Assembly (NCBI GenBank): GCA_027605045.1
Contig: JAQFWX010000150.1
Coordinates: forward strand, 16,736-80,735
Direction: 5' to 3'
From: Phallus indusiatus
Taxonomy: Eukaryota; Basidiomycota; Agaricomycetes; Phallales; Phallaceae
DNA length: 64,000 nt
Part shown: in pieces, positions 10,901 to 24,544 of the stretch
Numbering within the stretch: position 1 is the stretch's first letter
Layout of the letters: every line of letters begins with the position of its first letter
Position numbers and translations under genes: made by a program
The notes under the pieces: model-generated
Told to the model about the DNA's origin: nothing
What the model saw: only the letters and a program-made list of their open reading frames with translations
The model's database searches: none

Positions 10901-13308
10901 TTCGTGGCATTGGGATTGGGATCGGAGAATAACTTCTCAAATCCATTAGCTTCACGCAGCATCCGGAATAACTCGGACATCTGCACTTCAAGCTGGTGAA
11001 CTTGTTCACCGTATCCTTTCTTCTGTTCATAAATTTGGGCTTTTAGATGTTCCGTATTCTGCCTAGATAGTTTCAGCTTCTCTTCTAGTTCTTCCGCACG
11101 TTTGACCAGCTCTCCTACGAGACCATCCGCACTCCGATCAAGACGTGACTGCAAGTCTTCCTTCTCCAATTCAAGGGATTGAAGGCGAGTCCGTAGAATC
11201 TTCAATTCCTCTTCAAGTTCTTGACTATGGTCTTGATCTCCTATTTGAGCTACTAATCTAGCAACAGAAACGCCGGTGATACTGGAGAGTCCACCGGTAA
11301 AGTTGGGATTTCGATCTAGTACAATGGAGGATATCAAAGAGTCGACAAGTTGAAAATATCGAGCCGTCTCTTCCGTTTCCCCTCGAATGAGAAGGAGATG
11401 TCGCATTGCGGAAAGGAAATAGTCATGGGCTTTTGAGCCAACGGTTTTCTTGTCTATAGCCTCATAAATCTCCTTGGGATCGCGGATGTTCTTGAGAATC
11501 TCCTGGTCGTATAATTCCATCAGTCGCTGATGATCTTCGGTTTCGAGCGAATCCCAGTTCTTCAGCTGACGGTCAATTTGCTCCGACTCAAATTCTCTGA
11601 GTCGGTCAAAGACACGACGAAGTCCTGCAGCTTCCATTTGAGATCGATAGTGGACCCGTAGATCGAGGTCATCACATTCACTAACAAGACTAACAATGAG
11701 AATAGCGTTGCTGATCTGTTTCGTGGTTGAGTGTATGATGAATCGTATAACTATGAGAACTGTGTCAACTCACGGCGTACTCGTTAAGGGAACCATCAAT
11801 AGGTCCCGCCCGTCGAATTTCTTCGCTTGCCCCTACCAAACTTCCCATCTTGCCTCTTCCACTTAATGTAGACTCGAGGCTTCTGAACCAGTAATCATAA
11901 ACACCTATCTCTCCATTTGCTTGGCTAAGTGCTTGAAGTCCATTCAAGATATCAGGTATCCGCGAGCCTTCGTTATAATAGCATATAAAAATAAGGATCT
12001 CGGTCAGAAGCCGTCGTGCTTGTAGGTTTGGCGAGTTAAGAGAGCATGTTAAATTAATTATAATTTGTGGTTGAGTGAGTGCATCAATAGCGGCAGCAGA
12101 GCTGTTCAGAAGATTCTTAATGCAGCGAACAATTTCAAGCTCAAGTTGAATGTCGCTTTCTCTCCTGGAAGATTCCGTGTAGCGTAGATGAGTATACAAG
12201 TAAAAAGCGACTAACCTCTGATTCCCTTTTCGGCTAATAGCGCTCAAGGCTTGAACTATTACCGAAAGACCTTGTAAACTGATAAAATGTTTGACCCATC
12301 TAACCCAAAGTTAATAAAATGTCAATAAGCTTAGAGGATTAATGTATAGACTCACTCAATTGGGAGTGTCCGTAACGAGACCGCTAAACTTTGTACATGT
12401 TTTGGAGTAATAGTAGAATCCATAAACTTCTTCAAATACCACTCGGGGGTGTCCTTGGATATTGCATTGATGCTCGCTTGACCCGTAGCAGCCTGTTTCC
12501 GCAAATCGTTCTGTTTCTTACGCTGCGCCCTGAATTTGGCCTGTTCGTCTTGATGTACAATTTGCCATTTTTGTTCGATGGTAATGTTTGACGAGTCGTG
12601 AATTCCTAGGCGGGCTCTGACTTGTTGAAAGAGAGCCTCAATTTCCTCGTCTGTCTCCGGACGCGGGAAGAAAAACTCATCATATGAGGATTGTCGATTA
12701 TGGGTGTGGTGAATGCCTGGAAGATGTGACAGAATAGATTCAGCTGCGAGACTGCTCTCTATGGAGGGTGTATATCGATCACTCCTGCTAGTGGAAACAG
12801 AACTTGGTCGTTGGGTGGAATTTGCAATAGCGGGTATAGGGGACTTCCTTCCAGAAGTTCTATTACTACCGGAAACCTGTCCGAAGTCTGTAATTGTATT
12901 TGATGGGCCTCTTGTATCTCCGGTGAAAGAGGGGTGCGGAGACATGAAAGACGATGAGGCAGGACTGTTTGACCAAGATGAGTGATTACTTTGAGTACCG
13001 TTCTGAGTGGTTAAATAAGCAGACGAAAGTGTTGACCGGGCAGTGTGATCCGGGAATTGAGCATCGCGTTCGTGTTTCCTCCTGTCTTTGTTTAGCTCTG
13101 TTCCTTCGGATGTTAGGGAGGGATTTGTGAACGGCGCTGAGATGGACGGAGAGGCGGAACTTCGGAGAACTTGAGAAACGGTACCGACTGGAATGGGAGA
13201 CCTGGCGGGCAACGTCCTGTCGTAAGGTACGGAAAGCTCCTCGAGATTCTGAGCATTCACAGATGACTGACGCGGTTTGCTCTTTCTTTTTCCGAAGATT
13301 GTTTCCAT
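7956..13308 (-). CDS. diaphanous-type formin (Bni1/SepA/For3 family)
   Basis: Formins nucleate and elongate actin cables at growing tips and septa under Rho GTPase control. About a dozen or more exons cover roughly 5.3 kb. Starting at METIFGKRKSK (ATG 13306-13308), the protein has a Ser/Pro-rich leader. Next comes a GTPase-binding/FH3 region (PETDEEIEALFQQVRARLGI; SDIQLELEIVRCIKNLLNSS; LQARRLLTEILIFICYY). A long coiled coil with Glu/Leu heptads lies around 10980-11230. The FH1 has two polyproline runs encoded at 10140-10270. The FH2 starts at IKMKQLQWDKLAP. Near the C-terminus LVLDALLDKLKSG followed by RTRRRK is a DAD autoinhibitory helix plus basic patch, and the protein ends at 7956. DAD plus GBD/FH3 indicates a Rho-regulated, autoinhibited formin. 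It is divergent from the gene at 13790. Confidence 0.93.
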
Positions 13309-13789
13309 ACTCTCGATATCAACGTAAGGTGGTTAGTACATTAGCTGCGAAGACAAGAACTGTTGCGATCGAAAAGACCGTGACAAATTATATGTCACAC
13401 GCTCAATTGAGGCTGCACACCGTCGCAATCCTTGATCGTGTCCATTTCCTTGATATGTAAAACAGCCACAAGTCCGTTTGCAAGCGCAGTAAGAAAGTCG
13501 TGGGACGTAACGTGCGCCGTGGCATATGCCATCACTCTCTGCAGGCCGGACTTCACCGTTGCCTGGGCTGTTGGGGCGTCCAAATTGTGCTCAAATCACC
13601 GCACTTGCACTGCCAAATTGCATTGTTCATTGATACAGATCATTTATGTGATAGTTGATACATTTACGTACATTGTACAAATGGAGATGACTTACAGCGA
13701 AGGCATCACATTTTGACCAATGAGTGGACCTCGCATGTAAGTTTACGCTCCGCTGCAGACGACAGTGCCTTGGACTTCATCGACCAACT

Positions 13790-14436
13790 ATGTCGGATAG
13801 CGACAATCCCAGTACCAAAGCTTTTATTACAGAAACAGACCGACAACATGTCATTCGCCACGCGGCATTCAAAGGTTACCAAGCATTCTCCCTACTCACA
13901 CCCCCGCTGTACACAGGGCTTCTTCTATGGCGCAAAGGCCGCTCCAGTTTTTCGATAGCTCGCATTTTAAGGGCGACTTGGATTGGTTCTTTCGGAGGTG
14001 CCGCTCTCGGAGGAACAGCCGCATGGGGACTATTAAGGAATAAATCGGCAGAGAGCATACACGATCGGAGTGTCCGACTCCATTACAATGCATGTGTTCA
14101 TCAGTATACTTTTTCTCCATAGGGTCAATTAATTATCCTTAGGTAACACAAAGACGAGTAGATGATTACAGCACAATAGGTGCAGTACTGTCAGGAGTTT
14201 TGACTTCTGCGATATTCTGGAACCGGGCAAGGGTCATCGACCGTGAGTTATCCATTTGCTTAAAAAACTTGAAACATAAATCAACTCGGAGCCGTTCAGT
14301 TGTTCTTGGAGGAATGTCTCTCGGTTCCAGCGGAGGTGTTATACTCCACCTAAGTCGTAGTTTCACCCAGGGCGAAAGTGTCAATCCCGAAGGCATGAGC
14401 GATGTGTTAGTAGGGACGGACAATTCAAAATCTTAA
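13790..14436 (+). CDS. small conserved-looking membrane protein, function unknown
   Basis: The start MSDSDNPSTKAFIT is at ATG 13790-13792, and the frame ends at TAA 14434-14436. Exon 1 carries two hydrophobic segments (AFSLLTPPLYTGLLLW and TWIGSFGGAALGGTAAWGLL), the second glycine-rich. Exon 2 begins at about 14143 (VTQRRVDDYSTIGAVLSGVLTSAIFW), and a third exon (from ~14300, LVLGGMSLGSSGGVILHLS) adds another glycine-rich helix. The intron at about 14239-14300 has a clean GTGAGT donor and TTCAG acceptor. The first intron needs either a GC donor at 14090 or a weak GTTCAT donor at 14096. Gly-rich helices of this kind occur in small mitochondrial or ER membrane proteins, but I cannot name a family. 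A CCAAT box lies at 13717-13721. It is divergent from the formin across 481 bp. Confidence 0.65.
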
Positions 14437-14622
14437 TTCATTGACGTAGCAGTAAGCTCGAAACCTCCCCCGAAACAATCAGATATTTATAAGTAAACAA
14501 TTCTCGGAAGTAAATAGTTGGATACAACAACCCCGAGAGTCACAATTTGTTACGGACACGCTTTGCTGAAATCATAAGACCGCTCCATTAACTTTCCCTG
14601 TGTTAAGGGAATAGCATGATCA

Positions 14623-17600
14623 ATGTCGTCTAAAAAAAGAGCCAGAAGTCCCAATGAATCTTCAAGCACTATTTCAAGACCTACAACTTGTACCACTAAG
14701 AAGCAAAATACAGGCAAGACAACCTCGCGCAAACCAAATTGGCCGGAATACTTTCACGATGTATTTTCATGTGTTTGAAATCTATTAATTCTCATTAATT
14801 TTTTTTTTCAGCTCCTGAAGGTATATATAACAAATAATGTTCGATAAATATCTCATTTTTTACCGAGTGAACAGATTTACAAAGCGTTGAACACCGTTCT
14901 GGCATTCTGCTCATCTCGTCAACATATAGCCACGACCTTCCAGACAATTCGTGTTTCCGTTGAGAAGATATTGAACAAGTGAGTGATGAATGCACAATGC
15001 CACCCAATTCAAGGATTCGAAAAGCAATAGGCCATTAGATTTAAGCAAGGTTGCAGAGCTCAAGTTGGTTCGTTTAATTCATGCGCTGACGCGTCTTTGA
15101 ATTTCCTTTCAGAGCAATATTTCCAGAACATATCAAATTTGTCTATATTTCTGAAAGTCAACATCGTATCAATGCTGGAACTAGCTCGGATAGAGGGAAA
15201 TCACCTGATTTCCAGTTACCAAGTCACACTCTAAATACCCAAGAAAAAGAGCACGTTCTCGTTCTTGAGTTTTCTGATTGCGTTCACAAAACAAACAATG
15301 CTAAACGGAGGCGCGTGACTTATTTTTGTGCTGCTCAGGGGACTAAACTTTTGAATGCAGCGAGAGGAAATCGTTTTCTTTGCCACCGTCACTATCCCCT
15401 GCCGCACTGAAGACGTTCATAGAAAAAAGAAACGAAAGATTTGAAAGAGCTGTAGACGAGTACGCTTTATTCCGTATCTCCCAAACACTGGCTAAGGCTC
15501 TGGTTATCAGGCTCTTGTTAGCGGTTCCACCAGGTGAATCACCTGTTGAGCTTGTGCAGGCTGCTGCGAGAGACCATATTCCTGTTTTGCCCTCGATCTC
15601 ACGCACACGGCAAAAAGGATCAAAAGAAATACTGATTCCCGATCTAAAAAATAGACCTCCTATAGCTCAGGTATTGCGGGAGATTACGGGCGAGCAATCG
15701 AGAAACTATGATGAAGAAGACATCAACGATTTCACCGGACTTGACTGGTACGAAGGACAAATCAAGTATAGAGAAACGGTACCGAGCGCAACTGGAAGCA
15801 TAGGTAAGCTTTAAACTTTGTCTTTCAAGGACAACGTCTTCAAAGTTGAATTCTAGGAATTTTGGACAAGCCTCTTTCCACGGCCATTGTCAATGCCATA
15901 CAATCCGCTAGAAATATTACTGATCTTTACGGCCACCAAGCTGCCGCTATCAACGCTATCGACAGATCATCTAATGTCATTGTATCAACTCGAACTGCTT
16001 CGGGTAAAAGTATCATTTACCAGGTACTTTTTACCGTTTGCCATTCGTCATAATTGCTGGACTCATTATGGACACAGGTGCCCTTCTTGCGGTATTTAGA
16101 AAATGAGCCGGAAAGCACAGCGATGTTTATTTACCCTACAAAAGTACTTTTAACAACGTTACCATTGTCGGATTTCACTGACTGAGATTAATTCAGGCTT
16201 TAGCTCAAGACCAACGTTTAGCACTGGAACAACTTCTAAGTTGCCATCCTGGCCTAGAACATATTCAGGTGACATTTTTAGAAAAGCTCCGATCTTTCAG
16301 TTGACAGTTCTCTGTAGGTTGGAACATATGACGGTGATACACCTGATACCCAGCGCCGATGTTTGCAAAGTTCTCTTTTTTCTCTTTCGAAATCATGTTA
16401 ATCTTGACTTTCCTCAGATATTCGAGAAAATGCATCAGCAATTCTTACCAATTTTGTGAGTGTCATTCGCTTAACCAAAGTGTTTTCTCGCATGGTTCAA
16501 CGACGATGATAGGATATGCTTCATGCTTCTATTCTGCCCCATGAAGATTTATGGAGAAGGTGATACATACACCTATGCCGAAATTGGAAAGAATCTGACC
16601 GCTTCCGTAGATTCTTTCAGAATTTAAGGATCGTAGTTGTCGATGAGTTACATTATTACATTGGTCTGCTTGGAAGGTATTGTTCAGGTCTTTATATATG
16701 AGTTTTTCTAAAGTTGTTATAGTCACGTCGCTATGATTCTACGACGACTCCGACGGATCTGTGCAGCTGTTGGAAGTACGTCAAGGTCTACACGATGATC
16801 GCTCCTTACCCATACTCAATCACCCTATCTAGATTCACAGATAACGTTTGTGTCATGTAGTGCAACTATTAGTAATCCGCTAGAGGTTATTGGCTTATTT
16901 TCTTTTTTACTTGACACGACTGTTGATAAAATTCTTTAGTTTGCTCAAACCATCTTCGGTATCGAGGTAGAAACCCTATTTTTTACACTGTATGCTGTGT
17001 TGAACACGTTGACAGCATTTTGAGGCTATTGTTGAAGATGGTGCACCAGCCGGAGAAAAGGAATACGTGGTTTGGGAGTCAGGCCGAACGGATCCTTTGA
17101 ATCCTAAATCTCCACGACAGCCTCCAATGACCGAAGCTGTCCTTCTCATGATATACCTGATGAAGCGCGGTGTCCGAACTATAATGTAAGTTTACTCGTT
17201 TCGTTGTATTTCTGCTTCACTGATCATTCGTAAAAGCTTTTGCAAGGTATTAGTATTCAGCACCTTTCGCTCAATCAAACGCGACTTATGATTTCTAGAT
17301 TCGTAAAATTTGTGAATTGGTAAGTTTGAATATACTCCCAGATATCTGAATATAATAGAAAGCTTTCATTGTAGGTTATGAAAACTTTAAGGATTATTCT
17401 TGCATCTGAAGGTCGATCCGACATTTTAGACCGAGTTATGTCTTATCGTGGAGGTATGTCTGCTCCTGTGGATTTGTCTGTGTGGTTTCTTCATGGTCAT
17501 TTTCATAGGTTATTCACAAACGGTATGTTGTCATTGCTATGTTTTGACCCTCGCAAGTTATATACATATGTTGTTAGGATCGCCGAAAAATAGAAAAAGA

Positions 17601-19581
17601 AGCATTCTCTGGGAATCTCCTTGGAATAGTTGCTACAAATGCTCTTGAACTTGGTGTTGACATTGGGGTTCTTGATGCAGTGATTATGCTCGGTTTTCCG
17701 AGGGGCGATTTGGCCAGCTTTGTATGTCTGATTCCGTTTTCTGTCGTCATTACAGTTATCACATATTCAAAACTACAGCGCCAGCAAGCAGGTCGTGCTG
17801 GTCGGCGTTCCCAAGATGCATTGGTTATTTTCGTAGCCGAAAATGTTCCCGCCGATAATTACTATGTCGAAAACCCTCAAGAATTGCTTTCCACACCTAC
17901 CCCGGATTTAATCGTCGACTTGGAGAATCAGGGCGTTCTGGAGATGCATTTACAATGCGCTGCTCATGAAATGCCTCTTAGCCTGAGGGATGAGACATAC
18001 TTCGGACCTCTCATGAAGGAAATTTGTGAAACGCAGCTACTGAAAGATTCAGATAACTGGTGGGTGGGAAGCGTTTTCTTGATTTTTTCATTGCGCTTAT
18101 GATTGTTCGCAAGGTATCACGCTCATCCTCGATTCTTGCCTTATCCAGCGAAATACGTATCCATCAGAGGCGCTGAAGAAGAAAACTACACTGTAATAGA
18201 TATGACAGAAGTCGACACGGGTAAAGATCCGCGCGTATTGGAGGAGATTGAACTTTCGAGAGCTATATTTGAAGTATGTATGAACTTCCTTGTTGCGCGA
18301 TATCCCACTAAGATCGATTACATAGACGTATGAAGGGGCAATTGTATGTCGCATTGATATTATTATCATCACCATTTTGAGAAACGTGTTTATTGTGCTT
18401 GTAGTTCCTTCATCAAGGTTTCTCGTTCTTGGTGTGTAGTTCTCTTTCGTTTCATCCAACGACTTTTGCCTCATCTTTTAATGCTAGGTGACTGAAGTTC
18501 GCCATGAGGATAAAACGGCTCATTTGATTCGCACGGATGTTAGCTGGATTACCAAGTCAAGGTGACGCCTAAATTGTGATTGAATTCAAACGATGCTTAC
18601 TGACGAATCTTAGGGATTTTACGTTCGTTTTTTTGCCTGCATTTTCGTGATTTGGCCATACATAACCTGATTACAGAGATATTGATCCGAAACGTACCTA
18701 TAAAATACGCGAAGTCAAGGATGCACCTCAACGAGCTTTTTACGGCCGTAAGTATACAGCGTTCTTCAGATATCTTCACAAATATTTAAGGCTCTGTCAG
18801 TCGTGGATGTCCAAACTTTTGTATTTGGCTACTTCAAGATACGGTAAGCAAAAGAATACGTATAGAACCTTACAGTCTCACAATTGCACTAGAGGGAATA
18901 AAATTTTGGAATCGGTCGATTTAGATACGCCCCCATACAAGCGCGAAACTTTCGGTTTTTGGATAGACGTTCCGAAAGGAATTGCTCTTACCATGCGTAC
19001 CAAGGGTTTGCATCCCGCCGAAGGAATACATTCAGCGCAGCATGCTGTTTTGAACAGATTTTCTCTGAAAACGGAACTAAGAACAGAGTGCAAAGTGCTT
19101 GAAAAAGAATTTGCGGAGAAGCCGTCTTCGCGGAAAAGACCAGCCAGATTAATTTTTTATGATACTGCTGGTAAACAGAGTGGGGGCGTAGCCGCCAAAG
19201 CCTTCGATCATGGCAAGTATTCGTCTTGCTTTGTTTACTCTCTTATTGATTCCTGTCTCTCAGCTTCGGATTTATTGCATTCCGCACTTGACACCGTGAA
19301 AAATTGTCCTTGTGATGAGGGCTGCATGAAATGTACGTCTGTCTAACTTACTTTCCACCTTGTCTCTCAACTCCTAACTTCCGGAATAAGGTATCAATAG
19401 TGTTGCTTGCAAAGAGAGCAACATGGTTATGTCAAAACGCGGTGCCATCGTGATTTTGAATAGTATACTCGGTCTTCCTCTCGATTTGGATGATCTTGTA
19501 GACGTGGATCCCAACACCGTGCCTGATACTATAGTCGATGCCGAGCCTTTAGCTGCCCCCCGAAATGATATAAATTTATAG
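14623..19581 (+). CDS. HRQ1: Hrq1-type ATP-dependent 3'-5' DNA helicase (RecQ4-like)
   Basis: Hrq1 is a superfamily 2 helicase acting in interstrand-crosslink repair and genome stability. About twenty exons are readable. The N-terminus is MSSKKRARSPNESS (ATG 14623-14625). Exon 1 (46 codons) is joined through a 9-nt exon at 14812-14820 to IYKALNTVLAFCSSRQH, a conserved Hrq1 block. Helicase motifs in order: LYGHQAAAINAI (Q-like), TRTASGKS (Walker A), YPTKALAQDQ (Ia), VVVDELHYY (DEAH-like box), SCSATISNP (III), IIFCKIRKICE (IV), LGIVATNALELGVDIG (V) and RQQAGRAGRRSQDALVIF (VI). The C-terminal metal-binding region reads NCPCDEGCMKCINSVACKE, matching the Cys cluster of the MZB/DUF1998 domain. The stop TAG is 19579-19581. 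Introns are short and frequent throughout. Confidence 0.93.
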
Positions 19582-19653
19582 CGTATGTTATTTTACAAAT
19601 ACCCATGAAAATGTACGGAACTATCATTGTGCACAATAAAGTGTACCTGGCAG

Positions 19654-20957
19654 TTATCCTTGAAAAGCAACGCCCTTTTTACTGCTTTCTGCTAAACCTC
19701 CACCAGCATAGCCGGTACCTAAACGATATACTTAGGATTGGTTATGAGGGGCTGAACAAAAGCAACTGACCTTCTCGATTGAGCTGTAGCATATCTGCCG
19801 TCTTCAACTTTTTGTCACAAACCACACACTGCTCTGCCGGGCGAACTAAGGAATCAAAACAGGTCTTGCACACGACATGAGAACATGGCTTCATGACTAT
19901 TAAAAGATAAGCATAAATAATATGAATGAACGAAAGTTTACGAACGGAATAATAATATTCTATTTGACAATGTCTTTTTGCATGACGGACAAACTTTATC
20001 CGTCTCATCGTATTTGGAATTCTGTTTTCCGTTGTTTTCTAATGTTGAGAACGACACGGGGGTTAACTCTTTTAGACTAAAGTAAAGGAGTAATAACGAT
20101 TAATGAAAAATCATTAAGAGAGATTTGTGATATACGTTAATGAATGTGGGGGGTCTGCTGCTCGACAAACAGTATTTAACTTGATTTCTTTAGATGGACC
20201 AGCTGCGGCTGTAGGGGTTACTGAAGGGAGCCAGAAATCGGGAAATTTCGATTTCCGAGCCTCGGCCTAAAACCTGCGTTCAATACTGGCTAAGTAGAGC
20301 ACGATGAAAGTTATATGAACCTGTTCCTTCTCAATCTGTCTCATGGCAACTTCTTCAGCCTCTCGGGCAGCAACTTCAACTTTATCCATGTCAAAATCAA
20401 ACTTTCTTTTCGTTCCATGAGCTTGACGTATATAAGCGCAAAACACCCGAGATGCGTAAAACTAAGCCTACATTCTCCCTGACCAGATTTATCATTAATT
20501 CCGGTGCTCTTCTTATCTTTATCTTCGTCTTTGTCTCGGGAAAGAGCTCCGGTTCCCAGTCCTAGTTGACCTTTCTCAAATTCTTGCAGAATCCGCTGTC
20601 TGGCGGCTTCCCGAGCGCGTTGCTTTTCCTCTTCTTCCTGGAGCCGTAATGCCTCAAACCGTTCCTTTTGCCGCTTAATGTTCTTTTTCTGTGTTACTTA
20701 TATGGTAGGTAAATCAAAAGTGCCACTTTCGGACACATGGACTCACAGAGGTCATTGTATATGCATTCTTTGCAGAACAAGTGTCCCGAGTTGCAGCAAA
20801 CAGGATCTCGAGCTCGTTGCAGGCACAAAGAGCACGCGTCGAACTGACGCATTGATTCATTTCCTAGACGTTGGCGTTTCGTTCCATAGTCTAATTTTTT
20901 GTATTCGGCATAGCTGAACACGGATGATGCTGTATTATTCTTGCTGTGTTTGGTCAT
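19654..20957 (-). CDS. NOSIP-type RING/U-box E3 ubiquitin ligase
   Basis: The NOSIP family has split RING/U-box domains and is associated with E3 ligase activity and the spliceosome in other eukaryotes. The N-terminus MTKHSKNNTASSVFSYAEYKKLDYGTKRQRLG (ATG 20955-20957) matches the family's characteristic first residues. Then CSLCLQRARDPVCCNSGHLFCKECIYNDL forms the first half-domain. A Lys/Glu-rich coiled stretch follows (reverse strand of ~20550-20690). The C-terminal half-domain is VCPSCKKTL, then MKPCSHVVCKTCFDSLVRPAEQCVVCDKKLK. The last exon reads REGTGYAGGG and ends at TAA 19654-19656; REGTGFA is a NOSIP signature. About seven exons. It converges on HRQ1 (stops 72 bp apart) and diverges from the REEP gene. 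Confidence 0.9.
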
Positions 20958-21247
20958 CCTAACTTGTAGTGAGGGTGTCCTTCTGTCGGAGTTTGAAATG
21001 ATCCAGAAGCCGGATCTATTTTCAGACCTTGTGCCGCCTGGTTGCAATGATTGGCAACCAAATACTCAACTGGCAGTGCTGGTGAAAGCTCGTATTCATT
21101 CATTTCCAGAGCAGTTCCTGCGCAAGGCAATTCCATCACGTGGATCGATACAACTATCATACTTTATTAGTAATCAATACCTCATCTCGTACCCCTATAC
21201 AACTCAAGGGCTCTTAGACCCTTCATCTCGACATCAACACCAGTTAA
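20958..21247. promoter_or_regulatory. divergent promoter between NOSIP and REEP genes
   Basis: These 290 bp separate the start codons of two divergent genes and must hold both 5' UTRs and core promoters. I see no convincing TATA box in either direction. No coding feature fits the interval. The call rests on gene geometry only. Confidence 0.5.
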
Positions 21248-22434
21248 ATGCTGTTTAGCCTGATTTTTAGGATCGTTAGGTATGTCGAGAATCACTTTTA
21301 CTTGATAGCCTTCTCATCATCACCAGTTCAGCGACCGTCCTTCTTTATCCCATCTACGCTTCATACAAGACTCTTGCGAAGAGACCAGCCAATGAAACCG
21401 ATATAGAAAGATGGTTGATGTACTGGTAAAGCGAGTCATCTGATACTTTTGAAATCCTCTAACGCTTCTCTTCAGGTCAGTCCTTGGTGTAATCATAACC
21501 GTTGAATATGTTGCCGAGTGGGCCATCAGTTGGTTAGTAGCACCGAGCCCTTACCCTTATTCGCACTGAAATACGCATATTGAACAGGATTCCCCTTTAT
21601 TATCTTTTCAAAACTATGTTTTTGCTTTATCTTGCCCTTCCGCAAACACAAGGTTCAACCTATATATACACCAAACATCTTTATCCATTCCTCCAAGCTC
21701 ATGAAGCTGAGATAGACCAAAGAGTGGTAGAAGCAAAATCAGGGTTATTCGAATGGGTGCGAATTAGATTACGATCTATTTGGGAAGGTTTTGGAGGCGC
21801 AATTCCATCGAGTACTACGCATACTACTTCCTCTTTGAACAGCGGTGCCCCTCCGGTCGATACACCACCCACTTTACTAGCTCCTATGACCAATCCTTTG
21901 CAACTCGCCCTCGGCCTTTGGCGTACCTATAGTCCCGCCATCGGGGCATTTTTGCAGCAGCCTCCTGCTTCTCCAGTCGCGTCGTCTCCATCTCCTCGTC
22001 AGGAAACACATACCCCGATCTCGTCACAGCCACGAAGGACTTCAGCAGTAGAAATCCATCCTCCTAGTGATGCCAAATTATCAAACAGGGAAGCTCTTTT
22101 GGCCAGACGACGAGCTCTGGAAGCAGAGCTCGCCGCTTTGGATAACATGTCTGACCTTGAACCTACCCCCGCAGCTGAGCCATTGGCGACAGCTTCTGAT
22201 ACCGCAACCTCTGTCAGCATGTTTGCTGCTACCCTAGCTTCTACCACTGTTACCGCGATGTCAACTTATCTTCCGACTTCGTCGGCGGTAGATGATAGAG
22301 GTAGATATGAGGAGATCGCGCGCGATGAGGCGGATGCGGATGATGACGATCCCCCAGCGACTTCAAATGCTGGAAGAACAAGCTGGTGGTGGGGCTCCAG
22401 TAACAAAGGATACGAACGTCTGAAGACCGAGTAA
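21248..22434 (+). CDS. REEP/Yop1-family (TB2/DP1/HVA22) ER membrane-shaping protein
   Basis: Family members insert hairpins into the ER membrane and stabilise tubules. Four exons are readable, starting MLFSLIFRIV (ATG 21248-21250), continuing SSATVLLYPIYASYKTLAKRPANETDIERWLMYW, then SVLGVIITVEYVAEWAISW, then IPLYYLFKTMFLLYLALPQTQGSTYIYTKHLYPFLQAHE. This is the complete TB2/DP1 domain: four hydrophobic segments and the family's YP..AS.K and LP...G....Y signatures. The remaining ~215 residues are Ser/Thr/Pro/Ala-rich and probably disordered. They include a short charged helix (LSNREALLARRRALEAELAALDNM) and an acidic/aromatic end (DEADADDDDPP, WWWGSSNKGYERLK). The tail is much longer than in budding-yeast Yop1, as in other filamentous fungal members. 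Stop TAA 22432-22434. Confidence 0.9.
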
Positions 22435-22939
22435 TTGTTGTTTGATATTTTCATCGCGCTTTTATTTGCTTTCATAGGATATGGATCAGATATTATTTAT
22501 CAGTTGCATCGTAATTTCTTGCTAACGATAGACCTTGTTAAGACAAGCTTTTCAAGTGGACTTGTATTTTTTATGTACATCTGTATGAAATAACAACATT
22601 ATGCAATACAATGGCTCCTGTTGCTAAAATCTAAGCTAGCGACATGGGCTGGAGTGACGCAGCCTTGGCGCTCTCTGAAAACTTGCTTAATAGGTACTAA
22701 TCATCTACCCCAGCCCTCGTTGCAGTCCTCGTTTTGTACGAACTGCTGGTAGAGGTAATTAGACAACCATCAATCAATTAATCATCATTTAAACAGAATA
22801 ATTTTTCCACAGTCATACACCATAATTCTACATCGAGGCGTGCCCGGCCCTCCTGGACCTCGGCACGCTCTAAAAAATCATACAAATAAACAACCCGGCG
22901 AAAGGACAGAATCTTGAGTATTGACCATTGTCTGATAAT

Positions 22940-24211
<1,272 letters not shown>

Positions 24212-24544
24212 AACTTGCTGGAGCTTTTTGGTTGAAAAGAAAATGAAACCACCGCTTTTCTCTCAATTTCAATACTAAGCTTTTGTCGCTGCTGCATTTT
24301 TTTTTAGAATTTTATTCAGTATCAATAGAATAAAACGAAAGAAGAATAAGGTAGAATTACCACATTTGAATATACATACGTACATACGGTATCTGTTTTG
24401 TGCATTGAGCGTAGTGTCCGTTCAATATGACTCATGAGCGCGGTCCATACTACTATCGAGGACGAATGAATGCTACAATATGGTTCAATATATTCATTGT
24501 ATGCGTGTCATTGATAAGAAAAATGAACATCTGTAGCCCAGGCA

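Noticed and set aside
13395..13583. Minus-strand open frame of 62 codons upstream of the formin
   Set aside because: No domain or partner exon was found, and it lies in the divergent promoter region between two genes.
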